NCBI GenBank assembly: GCA_963921825.1
Contig: OY997593.1
Span: 71,170,513-71,234,512 of the forward strand
Origin: Erodium maritimum
Taxonomy: Eukaryota > Streptophyta > Magnoliopsida > Geraniales > Geraniaceae
Length of the DNA: 64,000 nt
Reading direction: 5' to 3'
Part shown: one piece after another, positions 9,635-20,927 of the stretch
Numbering within the stretch: the first letter of the stretch is position 1
How the letters are laid out: each line of letters begins with the position of its first letter
The notes under the pieces: generated by a model
Seen by the model: only the letters and a program-made list of their open reading frames with translations
The model's database searches: none
Told to the model about the DNA's origin: nothing
Made by a program: the position numbers and the translations under genes

Positions 9635-9800
9635 TTTTTGCAATTCCCATCTATGACCATTACATTTTTGCACAGACTATCGTTTCCTGTCTGAATAAAC
9701 GTTGTCATTAGTTTTGGATGGGAAAATTCCAAAATACCCTCAGCAAAAAATGTTTGTGTAAAAAATAAAAAGGTCATAGTTGGGAAGTGCAAAAATTGGG
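9635..9800. mobile_element. Small foldback (MITE-like) element
   Basis: Imperfect inverted ends: TTTTTGCAATTCCCATCTAT and, at the far side, the reverse complement of TTTTTGCACTTCCCAACTAT, about 165 bp overall with an AT-rich centre. It lies just past the F-box stop codon. Its duplicate is at about 11937-12095. Confidence 0.6.
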
Positions 9801-10299
9801 AGTTGCGTGTATATGATATGTTTTGATGTCTGAACATCTTAAGCTTCTGCATTTCTTTTCTACCTTGACCTTGGGAAGAAATTGAGGAAGATACGAAGCA
9901 TTAGTTCGAACTTATCCATGAGGTGTACTAAACAGTTTGAATATGAATTAATTGTGTAAGGTTGTGGTTCGTTAATTACATGAGTATTTAAAGTTGTACA
10001 TATATTTTCTTGTGCTGGTAAATTGGGATTTGATTCAAGAACCTTAAATTTGAACTTTGAGCAATATATATGTTATTTCAACTGTATTGGATTTGTTATG
10101 TTATGGACTGTTGTAGTGATTCAGATCTCGACTATAATCTCAACTATTTTTGTTGGAATGAAAATCATCTTATTGTTCTGCCCTTGTAGCCATGTTTATT
10201 TTATTAGAACCATCTTATTGTTCTTCCCTTGTTGCCATCTTATTTTATTAGAATGAGAAACATTATTCAAGGTGATTGACGACTGCTCTGCAGACACCA

Positions 10300-10716
10300 A
10301 GGTCTTTCAATCAACGGACTATTGTATGTGGCAGTGTTGAGTAAGAAGCAGCAACGGTATTTTTGGGGGGCTTGGTTGGAATTGTTTTGTCAAAGTTGGA
10401 TGGGGATAGAGTGTATCGTTTTAAGTTTGTAGAAGGTTTTGAAGTCCACAACCTAAAGGTCAACAAGAGATTAGTCCTAAAGTGGTAGTGGCAGTTTGCC
10501 ACAAAGTAGACTGTCTTATGGCGGAGGGATCTCTTGCCTTGTGCTCGCTCATCGATCCTCGTCTTTGGTTCTTTGTCATGTTGCTTATTTGACTCAAAGT
10601 CTTCGTCTTCCTGAGATTTTTGGATCAGTCGAGGTTCGATGGGTGTTAGGTTCTGGTTGTTTCATCCATTTTAGGAGGACGTTTAGGTCCTTCGACTTTG
10701 TTTCCTCATCTTTTTA
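10300..10716 (+). pseudogene. LINE reverse-transcriptase C-terminal relic (interrupted)
   Basis: Frames give the end of an L1-type ORF2 product, including a degenerate block like RVxRxKFVEGFxVxDLxxxN and then KWWW/KW-W near 10480-10500, as in the better-preserved copy at 12480-12640. Stops and frame changes are frequent. The sequence is cut at 10716 by the foldback. Confidence 0.6.
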
Positions 10717-10880
10717 TGTCATATAATAGATGGTAAAATGACGTTTTCCCTTAATTATCTGACCTCTATACATTTTATAAGGAACGTTACCATTGTACCC
10801 TCGTAATTGTTCCTTATAAAATGTATAGAGGTCAAATACTTAACGTGGAAAAATGTCATTTTACCATCCATTATATGACA
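10717..10880. repeat. 164-bp foldback (near-perfect inverted repeat)
   Basis: Left arm 10717-10785 (TGTCATATAATAGATGG to TTTATAAGGAAC) and right arm 10809-10880 (GTTCCTTATAAAATG to ATCCATTATATGACA) are inverted copies with few mismatches, separated by 23 bases. Only the right arm is present in the second copy of the downstream block (15262-15350). It sits exactly at the junction where the LINE in block A breaks. Confidence 0.85.
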
Positions 10881-11189
10881 CTTGAGGTCATATGAATAAC
10901 GGAATGGAATATTTCGTCCATTTTTACTAATAAAATCGTGTGACCAATACTTAAGGTATTGCATTTGTCACTTTGAAACGTTGGGTAGTGTAGTGTTCGT
11001 GACCAACACTTAAGAGTAAGTTTCAATATTTTACCCCAAAATATATATACCCAATAACCTCCAAACGATCTGGTTTCCTGTAAGTGAGCATGTCCTTTAA
11101 TGATATCTTATAACCCTTTTGGCTGTTATCTTTTGGTCTATACCAGAGTTCCTTAGATATATGTCTAACATCCCAATAATATATACAGA

Positions 11190-11757
11190 GTGTCAAGTAC
11201 GAGTTGTCGTGAAATGGAGATATTGGAGAAAAAACTGCGGGAAAGGAAAGGGGTCAAGTACGAGTTGTCGTGGAATGAGAGTCGTACAGAGTGTGTGATC
11301 ACAAAAAAGCAAATCAGAAGACACATAGGCTCAATCATCAGAAACTGGATTCCGATGAACAAGCATACTTTTGGAAGGTTGGATGAAGACGCGAAGGCTT
11401 TATTTTTTTACCGGCTACACGTAAGTATTCACTTGAAACATAAGTCGTAATAATATATTTATATTATAGGTTTTTAATGTACTTATTAATTGACTTTCTC
11501 TGATGTGTTGGAATTTATAATGGAAATGGTTAACGCCCGCTTTCGGTAGTGGAAGCACGACATCAAGGAATGGTGTGACGATTGGGTGAAGGACCAAAAA
11601 ACCGACGACAACCCGGACCCCGAGATTCCCGTGCAGCTTGAATTCATCAAACGGTCGGCTGAGTTCAAGCGGCTACTCGAGCACTTCAAATCGGCCGAGT
11701 TTGAAGTACGTATCATATTTATGCATTTTGATCTTGTACTTGTTTTTTTATTTTGCA
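11190..11757 (+). pseudogene. En/Spm-type (Transposase_24-like) transposase relic, copy 1
   Basis: Two coding blocks separated by an AT-rich gap resembling an intron: 11190-11450, with EMEILEKKLRERKGVKY and IGSIIRNWIPMNKHTFGRLD, and 11520-11705, with WKHDIKEWCDDWVKDQKTDD and LEFIKRSAEFKRLLEHFKSA. The second block has a premature TAG where copy 2 reads NARFREW. The overall pattern fits the plant Ptta/En/Spm transposase family. At 11757 it is cut off and joins the duplicated F-box tail. Confidence 0.6.
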
Positions 11758-12856
11758 TGAAAATCTACAGCTCTTCTCTCAACTAATGACCACATCCGTA
11801 GCGTGTGCTTCTATAAGGAGAGCCTTATTTTACTATGAGGACGCGATTTCAAAATTGGGTTTTGAGCACGGGGAAGCTGTTGTTCCTAATCTACTTTGAG
11901 TTTTGTTTTCGTGATACCAGTTCGGGTTGACCTTTTTTTGCACTTCCCAGCTATGACCATTACATTTTTTTGCACGGACTATCGTTTCCCGTCTAAATAA
12001 ACGTTGTCGTTAGTTTTGGATGGAAAAATTCCAAAATACCCTCAGCAAAAAATGGAAAGGTCATAGTTGAGAAGTGCAAAAAAAAAAAAGAGTTGCTTTT
12101 ATATGATATGTTTTGATGTCTGAACATCCTAAGCTTCTGCATTTCTTTTCTACCTTGACCTTGGGAAGAAATTGAGTAAGATACGAAGCATTAGTTCGAA
12201 CTTATCCATGAGGTGTACTAAACATTTTGAATATGAATTAATTGTGTAAGGTTGTGTTCGTTACATGAAGTATTTAAAGTTGTACATATATTTTGTTCTG
12301 CTGGTAAATTAGGATATGATTCAAAAACCTTAAATTTGGACTTTGAGCAATATCTTATTTTATTAGCATGAAAAACATTATAATTCAAGGTGATTGACGA
12401 CTGCTCTGCAGACACCGAGGTCTTTCAATCAACGGATTATTGTATGTGGAATTGTTGAGTAAGAAGCTGCAACGATATTTTTTGGGGGCTTCCTCTTTGG
12501 TCGGAAATGTTTTGTCAAAGTTGGATGGGGATAGAGTGTGTCGTTCGAAGTTTGTAGAAGGTTTTGGTGTCGGCGATCTAGAGGTGGACAACAAGAGGTT
12601 GGTCCTAAAGTGGTAGTGGTGGTTTGCCACAAACACTTTTTTATGGCGGAGGGTGTTATCTCTCTTGTTTTGCGCTCGCTCGTCGTTTTTGGTTCTTTGT
12701 CATGTTGCTTATCTGGCTCAAAGTCTTCGTCTCCCTGAGATTTTTGGATCAGTCGAAGTTTGATGGGTATTAGGGTCTGGTTGTTTCATCTGTTTTTAGG
12801 AGGACGTTTGGGTCACGGATGTTCCTCCTTCAATTTTGTTTCCTCATCTTTTTATA
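11757..12856 (+). repeat. Duplicated block A', second copy of F-box 3' end and LINE
   Basis: Repeats 9457-10716. It begins abruptly at TTGCATG / AAAATCTACAGCTC, fusing the transposase relic to codons of the F-box C-terminus including its TGA at 11838-11840. It has no F-box or ATG of its own, so it cannot encode the protein. The MITE-like element is shorter here. Confidence 0.9.
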
Positions 12857-13826
12857 TTGCTGGTGGAGCAAGGTCAGTAGGGTATTCATTTCAAGGCGAA
12901 TTTTGGTTGGAACTTCACTTTCCAACATTATCTTTTAAATAGAGAGCTCATCGCCTAGAGGGCCTACACACCTTTGTCTTGGGTGTTCGTCTTGACTTAT
13001 CTCACCCTGACGGGTTGTCCCGGTCTTTGGATTCTCATGACTTGGAAGAGGCCTGCTTCTCAACATCGAGATCTTTTGATACCTATTCTGGTGTTGTCGG
13101 GTTGGACTTGGTTTTCTACAATTTGGAAGAGGCCTGCTTCGTCTAAGTTCTAGTCCTTTGTTTTGTTTGTTGCTCTTGGGGTCATCCCTATTAAACCTTT
13201 TTTGATGCGAGAGGTTTCCTGGTCCCAGGTTTATATAGACATATGTGTGGCAGACACATTGAGACCACCTCATTTTCTCATTACTTATGGAAGGGTTCGG
13301 TAGGTATGGTCCAAATTTCTCTAGTGAAAAGGGTTTTTCTCAGCTCTCCCTTCGTCTCATGCTTTATTCATTTATTTGTCTCCTTCTATCTACAAGGTTC
13401 CCCTATTGCACAAACTTTGGTCTCGCCTTAGTCGTTGGGTTTTTGATTCTTTTGGATAGCTCGGAACGCTAGTATTTTCTAAGAAGCTCTGATCTCTGAT
13501 CCAATTATCATTCTGCAGAAAATCCAATTTTTGGCGTTTCTGGTGTTTCAGGCGGAAGGGTGTGCTCTATCTTTTAGTTTCTGGATGGTTTCGTCGGTCG
13601 ATGCTCTCTCTCAGCATGCATGAGTTCTTCCTCTTTCTTTCTTTTTTCTTGTTTCTTCCTTATCGTAGATTGGGGTGTCTCTCTCTTTCTGAGCGACTTG
13701 GCTAACTATATTTTTTCGACCCTTTCAAATCTTCTAGACATTTTTGTATTTTGTTATTAGTTTGTGGTTTCCTTCCCGAAACCTACAATATTAATACTAT
13801 TTTTTCAGATAAAAAAAACTACAAAC
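12400..13826 (+). pseudogene. LINE ORF2 C-terminal relic with 3' end
   Basis: Translated blocks include RVCRSKFVEGFGVGDLEVDN followed by KRLVLKWWWWFATNTF (12535-12635), the last part of the reverse-transcriptase domain, then CGRHIETTSFSHYLW (13243-13290), the zinc-binding C-terminal motif of plant L1 ORF2. The 3' UTR is pyrimidine-rich and ends in GATAAAAAAAACT at about 13826. Many stops and frameshifts mean it is dead. A related fragment lies at 45598-47060. Confidence 0.75.
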
Positions 13827-14130
13827 GTATGTGTTCGTTGACATGGATGAATGAATCCTCTTACTTATCATAATCTGATGAATTGTAATTTGGTTTTTGA
13901 ACCTAGAAATAATAAATTCCGTTAAAGACCAGAAATAAGAATGCTACGAAGTGTATCTCGTAAAAAAGAATCCGATTACCTGTAAAAATTTCAATAAAGA
14001 TCATAAATAAGAATGTTGCAATGTGCAATAAGTAGAACATAACAAAAATACATTATGTGTTTCCGAATCTATACTATTCTCTCATGTAAGTCGTGTGTCT
14101 CTCTCGAAGAAACCCTAACCCTTACCTTAG
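13827..14130. other. Intergenic AT-rich spacer
   Basis: No ORF, repeat or RNA gene is visible between the end of the LINE and the LINE ORF1 relic. Confidence 0.4.
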
Positions 14131-14148
14131 TTATGTCGTCATCTCCAC

Positions 14149-15240
14149 ATGCACTGCTGCTCTCTTGGTTATCGCACATGGCTGCCGCCTGCACCACCAA
14201 TGGTTGAAAAGGTAGATGTACCACTACCGCGACCGTCCTCAGAAGTTGTAATCCCTTTAAATGATCGACGGAAGAGTTTGCTGAGGGTCTCTCATCCTAA
14301 ACTATACATGAATCCTCTGCCGCAATCCACAATGGCCATCATGGTGTTCTTTCCTGACATTACTATGTCGGTACCCCCACGCTCGATTACGAGAAGGGGT
14401 CATCCGGTCAAAACCCTAATCGCTTTGGCGCGAAGAAATCTCCTTCCTCCTCTCTCTCTTACCTTAGGTGACGATCCTACGTCACCAAGGCTGGTGGGAA
14501 CCGGCCCTACCTTTGAGGAGGGAGCCATGCACAAGAAGGCATGGATTTTGCTGTGTGTTCTGATACTACTACCGAACGTCGATCGGGTTCTGATAATTCC
14601 CTCCCTCCCGGTTATCCCTGAATACATGTCGCATTGGGGAGGGGTTCCTCCATCTCCCCTAGAGGGAATCCTTGCACCAGTCGTCCAAACTCTGGCGAGC
14701 TTGATTTTCTCGCCGATGGCTAGTCTCCAAGAGAGTCTCTCCTCTTTCTCGATTTGTGAGGAAGAGGACATGGAGGTTCTGATTCCCTACACACCCGTTG
14801 ATCCGAGCGTACTATCTCGCCAGCAATTTGGTATGGTCGAAATTTTTTTGGTTCATCGATCCCCTCGGAAGGAAACCATGCTACTGGTCATCAACAATGC
14901 ATGGGGTCAGCCGACATCATGGTTGGTCATTAGGGATATTGGCCCAGGAATTTTTGGTTTCTACTTCGAGTCCGAGGAGGCTCGTACATAGGTCCGGGGC
15001 AACAAACACTGGTGCTTTGAGGGTCACCCCTCCTCCTTGGGGATATTGACCCGATGGCCAGAGACCTTCTTGCCCTGAACTGCCTGCAACTATGGGTCGT
15101 CCATGCTCACAGCCTCCCGTCATTGGTACGGACGAAGACAATGGGGGAGAGATTGGAGCTGCCCTAGGAATCTATGTGGAGGTTCCTTGCGATCAAAGGA
15201 ATCTATGTTGGGGGGGGGGCGTCAAAGTCCATTTCTGGCA
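14149..15240 (+). pseudogene. LINE ORF1 (DUF4283-type) relic
   Basis: A 280-codon ORF (14149-14991) ends in a DUF4283-like block: LLVINNAWGQPTSWLVIRDI then GFYFESEEART. The frame then shifts but continues the same domain as NKHWCFEGH and LTRWPE (near 15003-15060), then IGTDEDNGGEIGAALGIYVE (15120-15180), the stretch before a zinc knuckle in plant L1 ORF1 proteins. These proteins bind element RNA as nucleic-acid chaperones. Frameshifts near 14990 and a run of nine G near 15212 break it. Sequence after about 15250 is unrelated. Confidence 0.7.
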
Positions 15241-15250
15241 TTCTGTGTAC

Positions 15251-16420
15251 CGTTCCCTACATCGTACCCTCGTAATTGTTCCTTGAAAGTGCATAGAGGT
15301 CAAATACTTAACGGGAAAAAATGTCATTTTACCATCCATTATATGACAGTTGAGGTCATATGACTAACGAAAAGGAATATTTTGTCCATTTTTACTAATA
15401 AAATCGTATGACCAATACTTAAGGTACTGCATTTGTAACTTTGAAACGTTTGTCAGTGTAGTGTTCGTCACCAATACTTAAGAGTAAGTTTCGATATTTA
15501 ACCCCAGAATTTATATACCCAATAACCTCCAAACGATCTGATTTCCTGTAAGTGAGCATGTCTTTTAATGATATCTTATGACCCTTTGGGCTGCTATCTT
15601 TGGTCTATACCAGAGTTCCTTAAATATATTGTATGTCTAACACCCCAATAATGTATACAGAGTGTTAAGTACGAGTTGTCGTGGAATGGAGATATTGGAG
15701 AAAAAGCTACATAAAAGAAAAGGGGTCAAGTACGATTTTTCGTGCAATGGGAGTCGTACAAAGAGTGCGATCCCACAAAAGCAAATCAGAAAACACATAG
15801 GCTCGATCATCGGAAACTGGATTCCGATGAACAAGCATACTTTTGGGAGGTTGGATGAAGACGTGAAGGCTTTACTTTTTTACCAGCTACACATAAGTAT
15901 TCATTGAAACATAAGTCGTAATAATATATTTATACTATAGGTTGCAATGTACTTACTATTGACTTTCTTTGACGTAGTGCATTTACATGTTTAGGGGGCA
16001 TGTTCTACGGGATGTTGGAATTTATAATAGAAACGGCTAACGCCCGCTTTCGGGAGTGGAAGCACGACATCAAGGAATGGTGTGACGATTGGGTGAAGGA
16101 CCATAAAATCGACGACAACCCAGACCCCGAGGTTCCCGTACCGCATGAATTCATTAAACGGCAGGTTGAGTTCAAGTGGCTACTCGAGCACTTCAAATCG
16201 GCCGAGTTTGAAGTACGTATCATATTTTATGCATTTTGATCTTGTACTTGTTTTTCATTTTGCATGCAATAACAACATTTTTTAAACTACAGAAATTAAA
16301 CGAATGTGGGAGAAATGTTCGGCGATAGAACACGTTAGCTCACCACGGGTGGAGTCTGGCATTTGCTGACCGAGAATAGAGCAATTCAAAGGTTCCTTTG
16401 CCCCCACTGGAAAGCCTTCA
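15251..16420 (+). pseudogene. En/Spm-type transposase relic, copy 2 (block B')
   Basis: DNA-level duplicate of 10785-11757. Coding blocks: 15662-15907 with EMEILEKK-type start and IGSIIGNWIPMNKHTFGRLD, and 16000-16239 with ETANARFREWKHDIKEW and EFIKRQVEFKWLLEHFKSA. It extends beyond copy 1: after a short intron-like gap, 16290-16350 reads KLNECGRNVRR and a degenerate HHGWSLAFADRE, matching the conserved N..NR...H..G-S-F block of Transposase_24. It has a stop after NVRR, so it is inactive. Confidence 0.65.
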
Positions 16421-16509
16421 TCCGGCCCACCACAAAAAGAAGGACGACAACGTCCACAATATTGAAAAAGTGGTATGCTTTCGTTTACACTTTATAATAC
16501 ATTATTTGT

Positions 16510-16787
16510 TGTGAAAGTAAGAGCAATATCTTGTGAATGAAAGAACAATATTTGAGAGAACAAGAGAATATGGAGAGAGTAGAATAGATTATTTCATTTA
16601 TATGATTTCATTCTTTACAATAGCCTCTATTTATAGGCTCATAACATGTACATGAGAGGTTATAACCTTAGTGACATATTAATATATACATTAACCAATA
16701 CATAAAGAAGAGAAAATGGAAAGCCAAAAGTCTAGAAGTCTCCATGAAATGAAGTAGTCATCCAACACATTTTCATATTTCATAACA
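16510..16787 (-). repeat. 3' LTR of Ty1/copia relic
   Basis: On the minus strand the LTR runs TGTTATGAAATATG to CTTACTTTCACA, 278 bp, with the usual TG...CA ends. It contains a TATA block and promoter-like GAGCCTATAAATAGAGGC near 16620-16640. Directly upstream on that strand is the purine tract CCAAAGGAGGAG (16788-16799). The matching 5' LTR was not found in the window. Confidence 0.85.
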
Positions 16788-19195
16788 CTCCTCCTTTGGA
16801 TGAGTGTTATGAAGTAGAATAGTTAACCTTTCAGCTCCTCTTTCCCAAAATAATGCATTATTTTGAAATTCAGTGTTGAAAATTTGTTGGATATGTATAC
16901 TAAGTGTTCTAATTGCATGTTGAATGGGTATGGGGAGGTGAAAGGTTAATGTGAATGGAGGGGTAATTTCGACTTTTCACTTCCCATGTTAACGAAATCG
17001 TTAATTTAAACGGTTCATATCAGGTTTTGTAAAAGTTCCAACCTTTCGCGTATGGAACTGGAACGAAACGTTGGCTTGGGTTAGGACGTGATAATGAAAC
17101 GTTTAAGAAGGTTAGGAACAAGAGTTTCCCCTAATAAAAACACTTGGACTTATTTTATTGTTGATGTATCCTTCTTTCAAAAGGTATTCACTGAGACCAT
17201 TATACCACATTCGACCAGATTGTTTTAGCCCATACAAAGATCTTTGGAGCTTTATTGAGTACATTTTTTTTTTTGAGGTTTTGAGATGTATGCTTCAAGC
17301 ATTTGAAATCCTTCAGGGACTTTTATGTAACTCATTATCAAGTGACCCATACTAAGTAAGTAAAATCTGAATGTTATTGCATCCATAACCGGTGAATATG
17401 TCTCTTCATAATTTATTCCTAGTCGTTGTGAAAATCCTTGTGCGACGAGTCGCGCTTTGTATCTTACGACCTCGTTTTCCTCATTTCTCTTGCGCACAAA
17501 TACTAATTTATATCCTACGGTTTGACATCTTCAGGTGTCTGGACTATATGTCCAAAGACTTGGCGTTTATTGAGTGAATTCAATTCCGTCTCAATAGAAA
17601 TTTTCCATTTTGACCAATCATAATCCTTTCATCGTCGACATTCACTGACCGATCTTGGATCATGATCCTCGTTTTCTTTTGAAATATCTAATGCAATTGC
17701 ATGTGCAAATATATCATCCACAATAACTTCTTTTATATTCCATCTTTCATCTTAAGTGACATAGTTAATCGAGATCTCTTTATTGTCATCTTTTTCAGGT
17801 GTTTAATCATCTTTTGAAGACGTCTTTTCATTTATCACATTTTCTTGTTCTTCGGGAATTGTGATATCATTTGATGTACCAACTTGCTGAACTTGTTCCT
17901 TTCTTTTTCTTGAGTTTTTATCTTTGGATCCAATAGGTCTGCCACGCTTGTTGCGTGCTTTAGACTCATTTGCTAGCGCTAGCATATTTCCCATTTCTTC
18001 ATCAGGAAGAGTAATTCTACAAGGAACATTAGCAACTGGTATATGTGATTTTATCACAGTCTTAACATCTATAAATGCATTAGACAATGTGTTTGCAACC
18101 TTTCTTAAGTGGATAATTTTCTGAACTTCTAGTTCACATTGATTCGTACGAGGATCAAAATGAGACAATGTCAATGCATTACATGAAATTTCTCGTCTTT
18201 CTTTTTCAGACGTTTATTTATCTCCCTCTAATGCAGGGAAATTGTCTCATCAAATTGACAGTCCGCAAATCGTGCCGCAAACATATCACATGTCATGAAT
18301 TCCAATACATTTATGTGAACTCTTTCTAAAAATGTTGGACATTCAGTCTCAACTTTCATTGGAGATGGTCTTGTAATAAGTTTTCCTTGAAAACAAGCAA
18401 CACATGAGTAATCTTTTGACAAAAAAAAAATGAACATTTTTACTCTTCAGGGTATGTCCATGTGAATTTTCTATAATTCTTTGTATCATTATGAAGCCCG
18501 GATGGCCTAAACGATCATGTCATATCATAAATTTTAATGGGTCCATTCGGTTTTGGTTAATCATCATATTGGATTCAATTGGAATAATGGAAGTATAATA
18601 TAATTCAGAACTATATGAAGGGAGTTTTTCCACAATTTCTTTTCTCACCGAGACCATGAACGTGATGTATAAACATTCAACGTTATTTTCATTTGTTGTC
18701 TCAATGTGATAACCATTTCAACGAATATCTTTGAAACTTAATAAGTTTCTTTTTGATCTGGTTGAGAACTTGTATCATTGATAATAAATTGTGTACCATT
18801 TGGTAACATTACATTGGCTCTTCCGGAGCCTTCAATAAGATCCGATGCACCAGATATTTTGTTCACTTTAATCTGTCAAGCAAAGTGATTCATGTTGCTT
18901 TTAACATAATTAGAGAAACTATTGTCCATAGTTTGTCATAAGACAAATAAATAAAATTATAAACAAGACACTCCAAATATTTCATTTTGCAATAACAATG
19001 TAGCTCTTCCGGAGCCCTCTATTATATTTGCAGCACCCATAATGATGTTCACATTTGCCTCGACCATGGTCAGACATGAAAAATATTTCTTGTTTATCAT
19101 AATTGTATGTGTAGTGACACTATCAACCATATTTATATCATTATCCTTTTCTGTAAACCATAGATCACTTCTGAGATCCACATCCTTTTTATCTT
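16788..19195 (-). pseudogene. Ty1/copia retrotransposon relic (protease, integrase, reverse transcriptase)
   Basis: Minus-strand order is correct for copia. Near 18957-19181 a protease-like DSVTTHTIM follows DLWFTEKDN. Then comes an integrase region (18228-18437) with CVACFQGK and a linker with LALANESKARNKRGRPIGSKD (17803-18174). The reverse-transcriptase start is at 17252-17497: [19 protein letters not shown] followed by EETYSPVMD. It ends in the polypurine tract and LTR at 16510-16799. Gag and the 5' LTR are missing and every domain has stops or frameshifts. Confidence 0.85.
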
Positions 19196-19378
19196 AGAAA
19201 AGTGATGTATTAGTTTACAAACTACATAAGAATATAACATAATTTATTAATACACATCATTCAAAGATTAGCTCATATTAATGATACTTATTTTCCCGTC
19301 GTCATCTGCAAATGAGTTAGAGACATTTGATTAGATCTTCAGAATCTAAGTCATCAATAAAGTTTCTCTCTACCCTTT

Positions 19379-19813
19379 TTATTTTCCTTCAATCAAATAA
19401 AAAGGGTTGAGTCCCACTGTTCGACGGAGTATTGCTAACCGGGATCTGGAATTTCTCGCTTCTACGTGACGTGTTTCCGTCAGAAAAACAATATCCGGTT
19501 TGAGGCTTAAGACCAGGTCCTTGAGTTGTCGACGGTTGTGATCTGTTTCGAGACCCCGACAATTCCAGGCAAGTAGGGAAGCCATGGTTGAACACTAAGA
19601 GATCACGACGAATACCAACAAAGTATTAAAAAAAACTAATAGACAAACCAACAAAACGAACACAATCGAAACGAATCGGGACGGAGAGAACTAATGTACC
19701 AGAGGGGATAGAAGTGCGCTGACGTGAACCTATGACCAGAGTAGGCAAGTACAACTCGTTGTGGATGGGAAGGTAGCATCGGTGACCGAAAAAACCTAGG
19801 GTTTTAGTATTAG
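19379..19813 (-). pseudogene. LINE ORF2 start fragment
   Basis: Minus-strand ORF 19585-19379 begins MASLLAWNCRGLETDHN and continues LKPDIVFLTETRH, the classic N-terminus of the L1 ORF2 endonuclease. It stops after about 65 codons. The 5' leader runs up to 19813, where the target duplication of another LINE begins. It is a separate, older fragment from the LINE at 19828-27255. Confidence 0.8.
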
Positions 19814-19827
19814 TCTCTTAGACTCTT
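19814..19827. repeat. Target-site duplication of LINE, left copy
   Basis: TCTCTTAGACTCTT, identical to 27256-27269. It directly precedes the T-run (the LINE poly-A tail on the minus strand). Confidence 0.85.
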
Positions 19828-20567
19828 TTTTTTTACTAAAAGTTGCATATTTTTATTAGATATCAGAGGTAACAATACATTGTAGTACATCAGGGAGGGG
19901 CCCTTACCACTAAAGAACAGTCGTTGAATGAGTTTCTCGTGCTAACCAATGAGAAGCTCTATTCGTAGTTCTTTTTACAAATTGAAGGGAAACCCCTTCA
20001 TTGTGAGAAAGCATAAGACGAATATACCGAATTATGGTACCTACCGGAGAGGAAGGAGGTTCCCAGTGCGGACCATATTTAGGAGGACTGGAGGGTAAAT
20101 GATGAAAGGACCCGGCCCCAGACTAGTAGTATTACGAAGTGCCGTCACTAGAGCGCATGCCTCGACCATGATCGGGGACCAACAACCTGGTAGGAGACCA
20201 TTAGCTGCCAAACGAACCAGTCCATTTGCATCCCGGGCTATTAGGCCCCAAGCTGATTGGTTAGTATCTTAGAAAATCGCACCATCTACATTGATAACCG
20301 TGGTTCCTTATGGTGGTCGAGTCCATTTAACGGGACGTGCCGGGGGTGTGATTGATTTTGTATACTACCTTCAATCGCATCTTGTTATACCATGAGATGG
20401 GTTGTAGCTGCAGATAGCACCATAAGTGCAGTTGGCGTTGTTCCCCCTATTTCAACTCATTACGAGCCTTCTATATTTCCCAAAGGACAGATAGAACACC
20501 TACCACCTTGTCTCTCGGTCATGTAGTATCAACAACATCCCACCACTGCACAAATCCCATATTAGGA

Positions 20568-20927
20568 CTATAAGGGGTTAAGCCCTCCAATTTGGCCCCA
20601 ACACGTCCTCACAAAACCACATTCCAGGAATAGATGATCAACAGATTCAAGGGCCCTCCCACAGATTTCAAAAGTGGGTAGAACAAGGACATACCGCTTA
20701 TTAAGGTTTGTGACTACTTGCAAAGTTTCTGTAAGGCATCTCCACAAAAAGATTCGGAGGCGGGGTGGCACATGAATATTCCACAGTGACGTACAAGCTA
20801 CCATACTTGTATTCTGACGTGCAACATGTCGCTCTGCTGCCAATATAGTATATTCGACCTTCGTGGTGTACAACCCATGTCGACCAGATGCCCAGTACCA
20901 GGTGTATGTGGCCCGTAAGGTAGACAA
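20568..20927 (-). pseudogene. LINE ORF2 C-terminal zf-RVT domain
   Basis: Readable 119-codon stretch with SLWNIHVPPRLRIFLWRCL followed by CGRALESVDHLFLECGF, the cysteine/histidine domain at the end of plant L1 ORF2. Part of the element at 19828-27255. Confidence 0.85.

Larger units (their letters stand above)
9457..10716 (+). repeat. Duplicated block A: F-box 3' end, small MITE and LINE tail
   Basis: This block and 11757-12856 are the same sequence with scattered differences and a few deletions. It starts inside the F-box coding region (AAAATCTACAGCTCTT), passes the stop codon and 3' flank, and ends in LINE-derived DNA. The LINE portion ends at 10716, where a foldback begins. The second copy runs on uninterrupted into more LINE sequence. 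Confidence 0.9.

Noticed and set aside
14400-14771. 123-codon minus-strand ORF
   Set aside because: It is a shadow of the LINE ORF1 reading on the plus strand.
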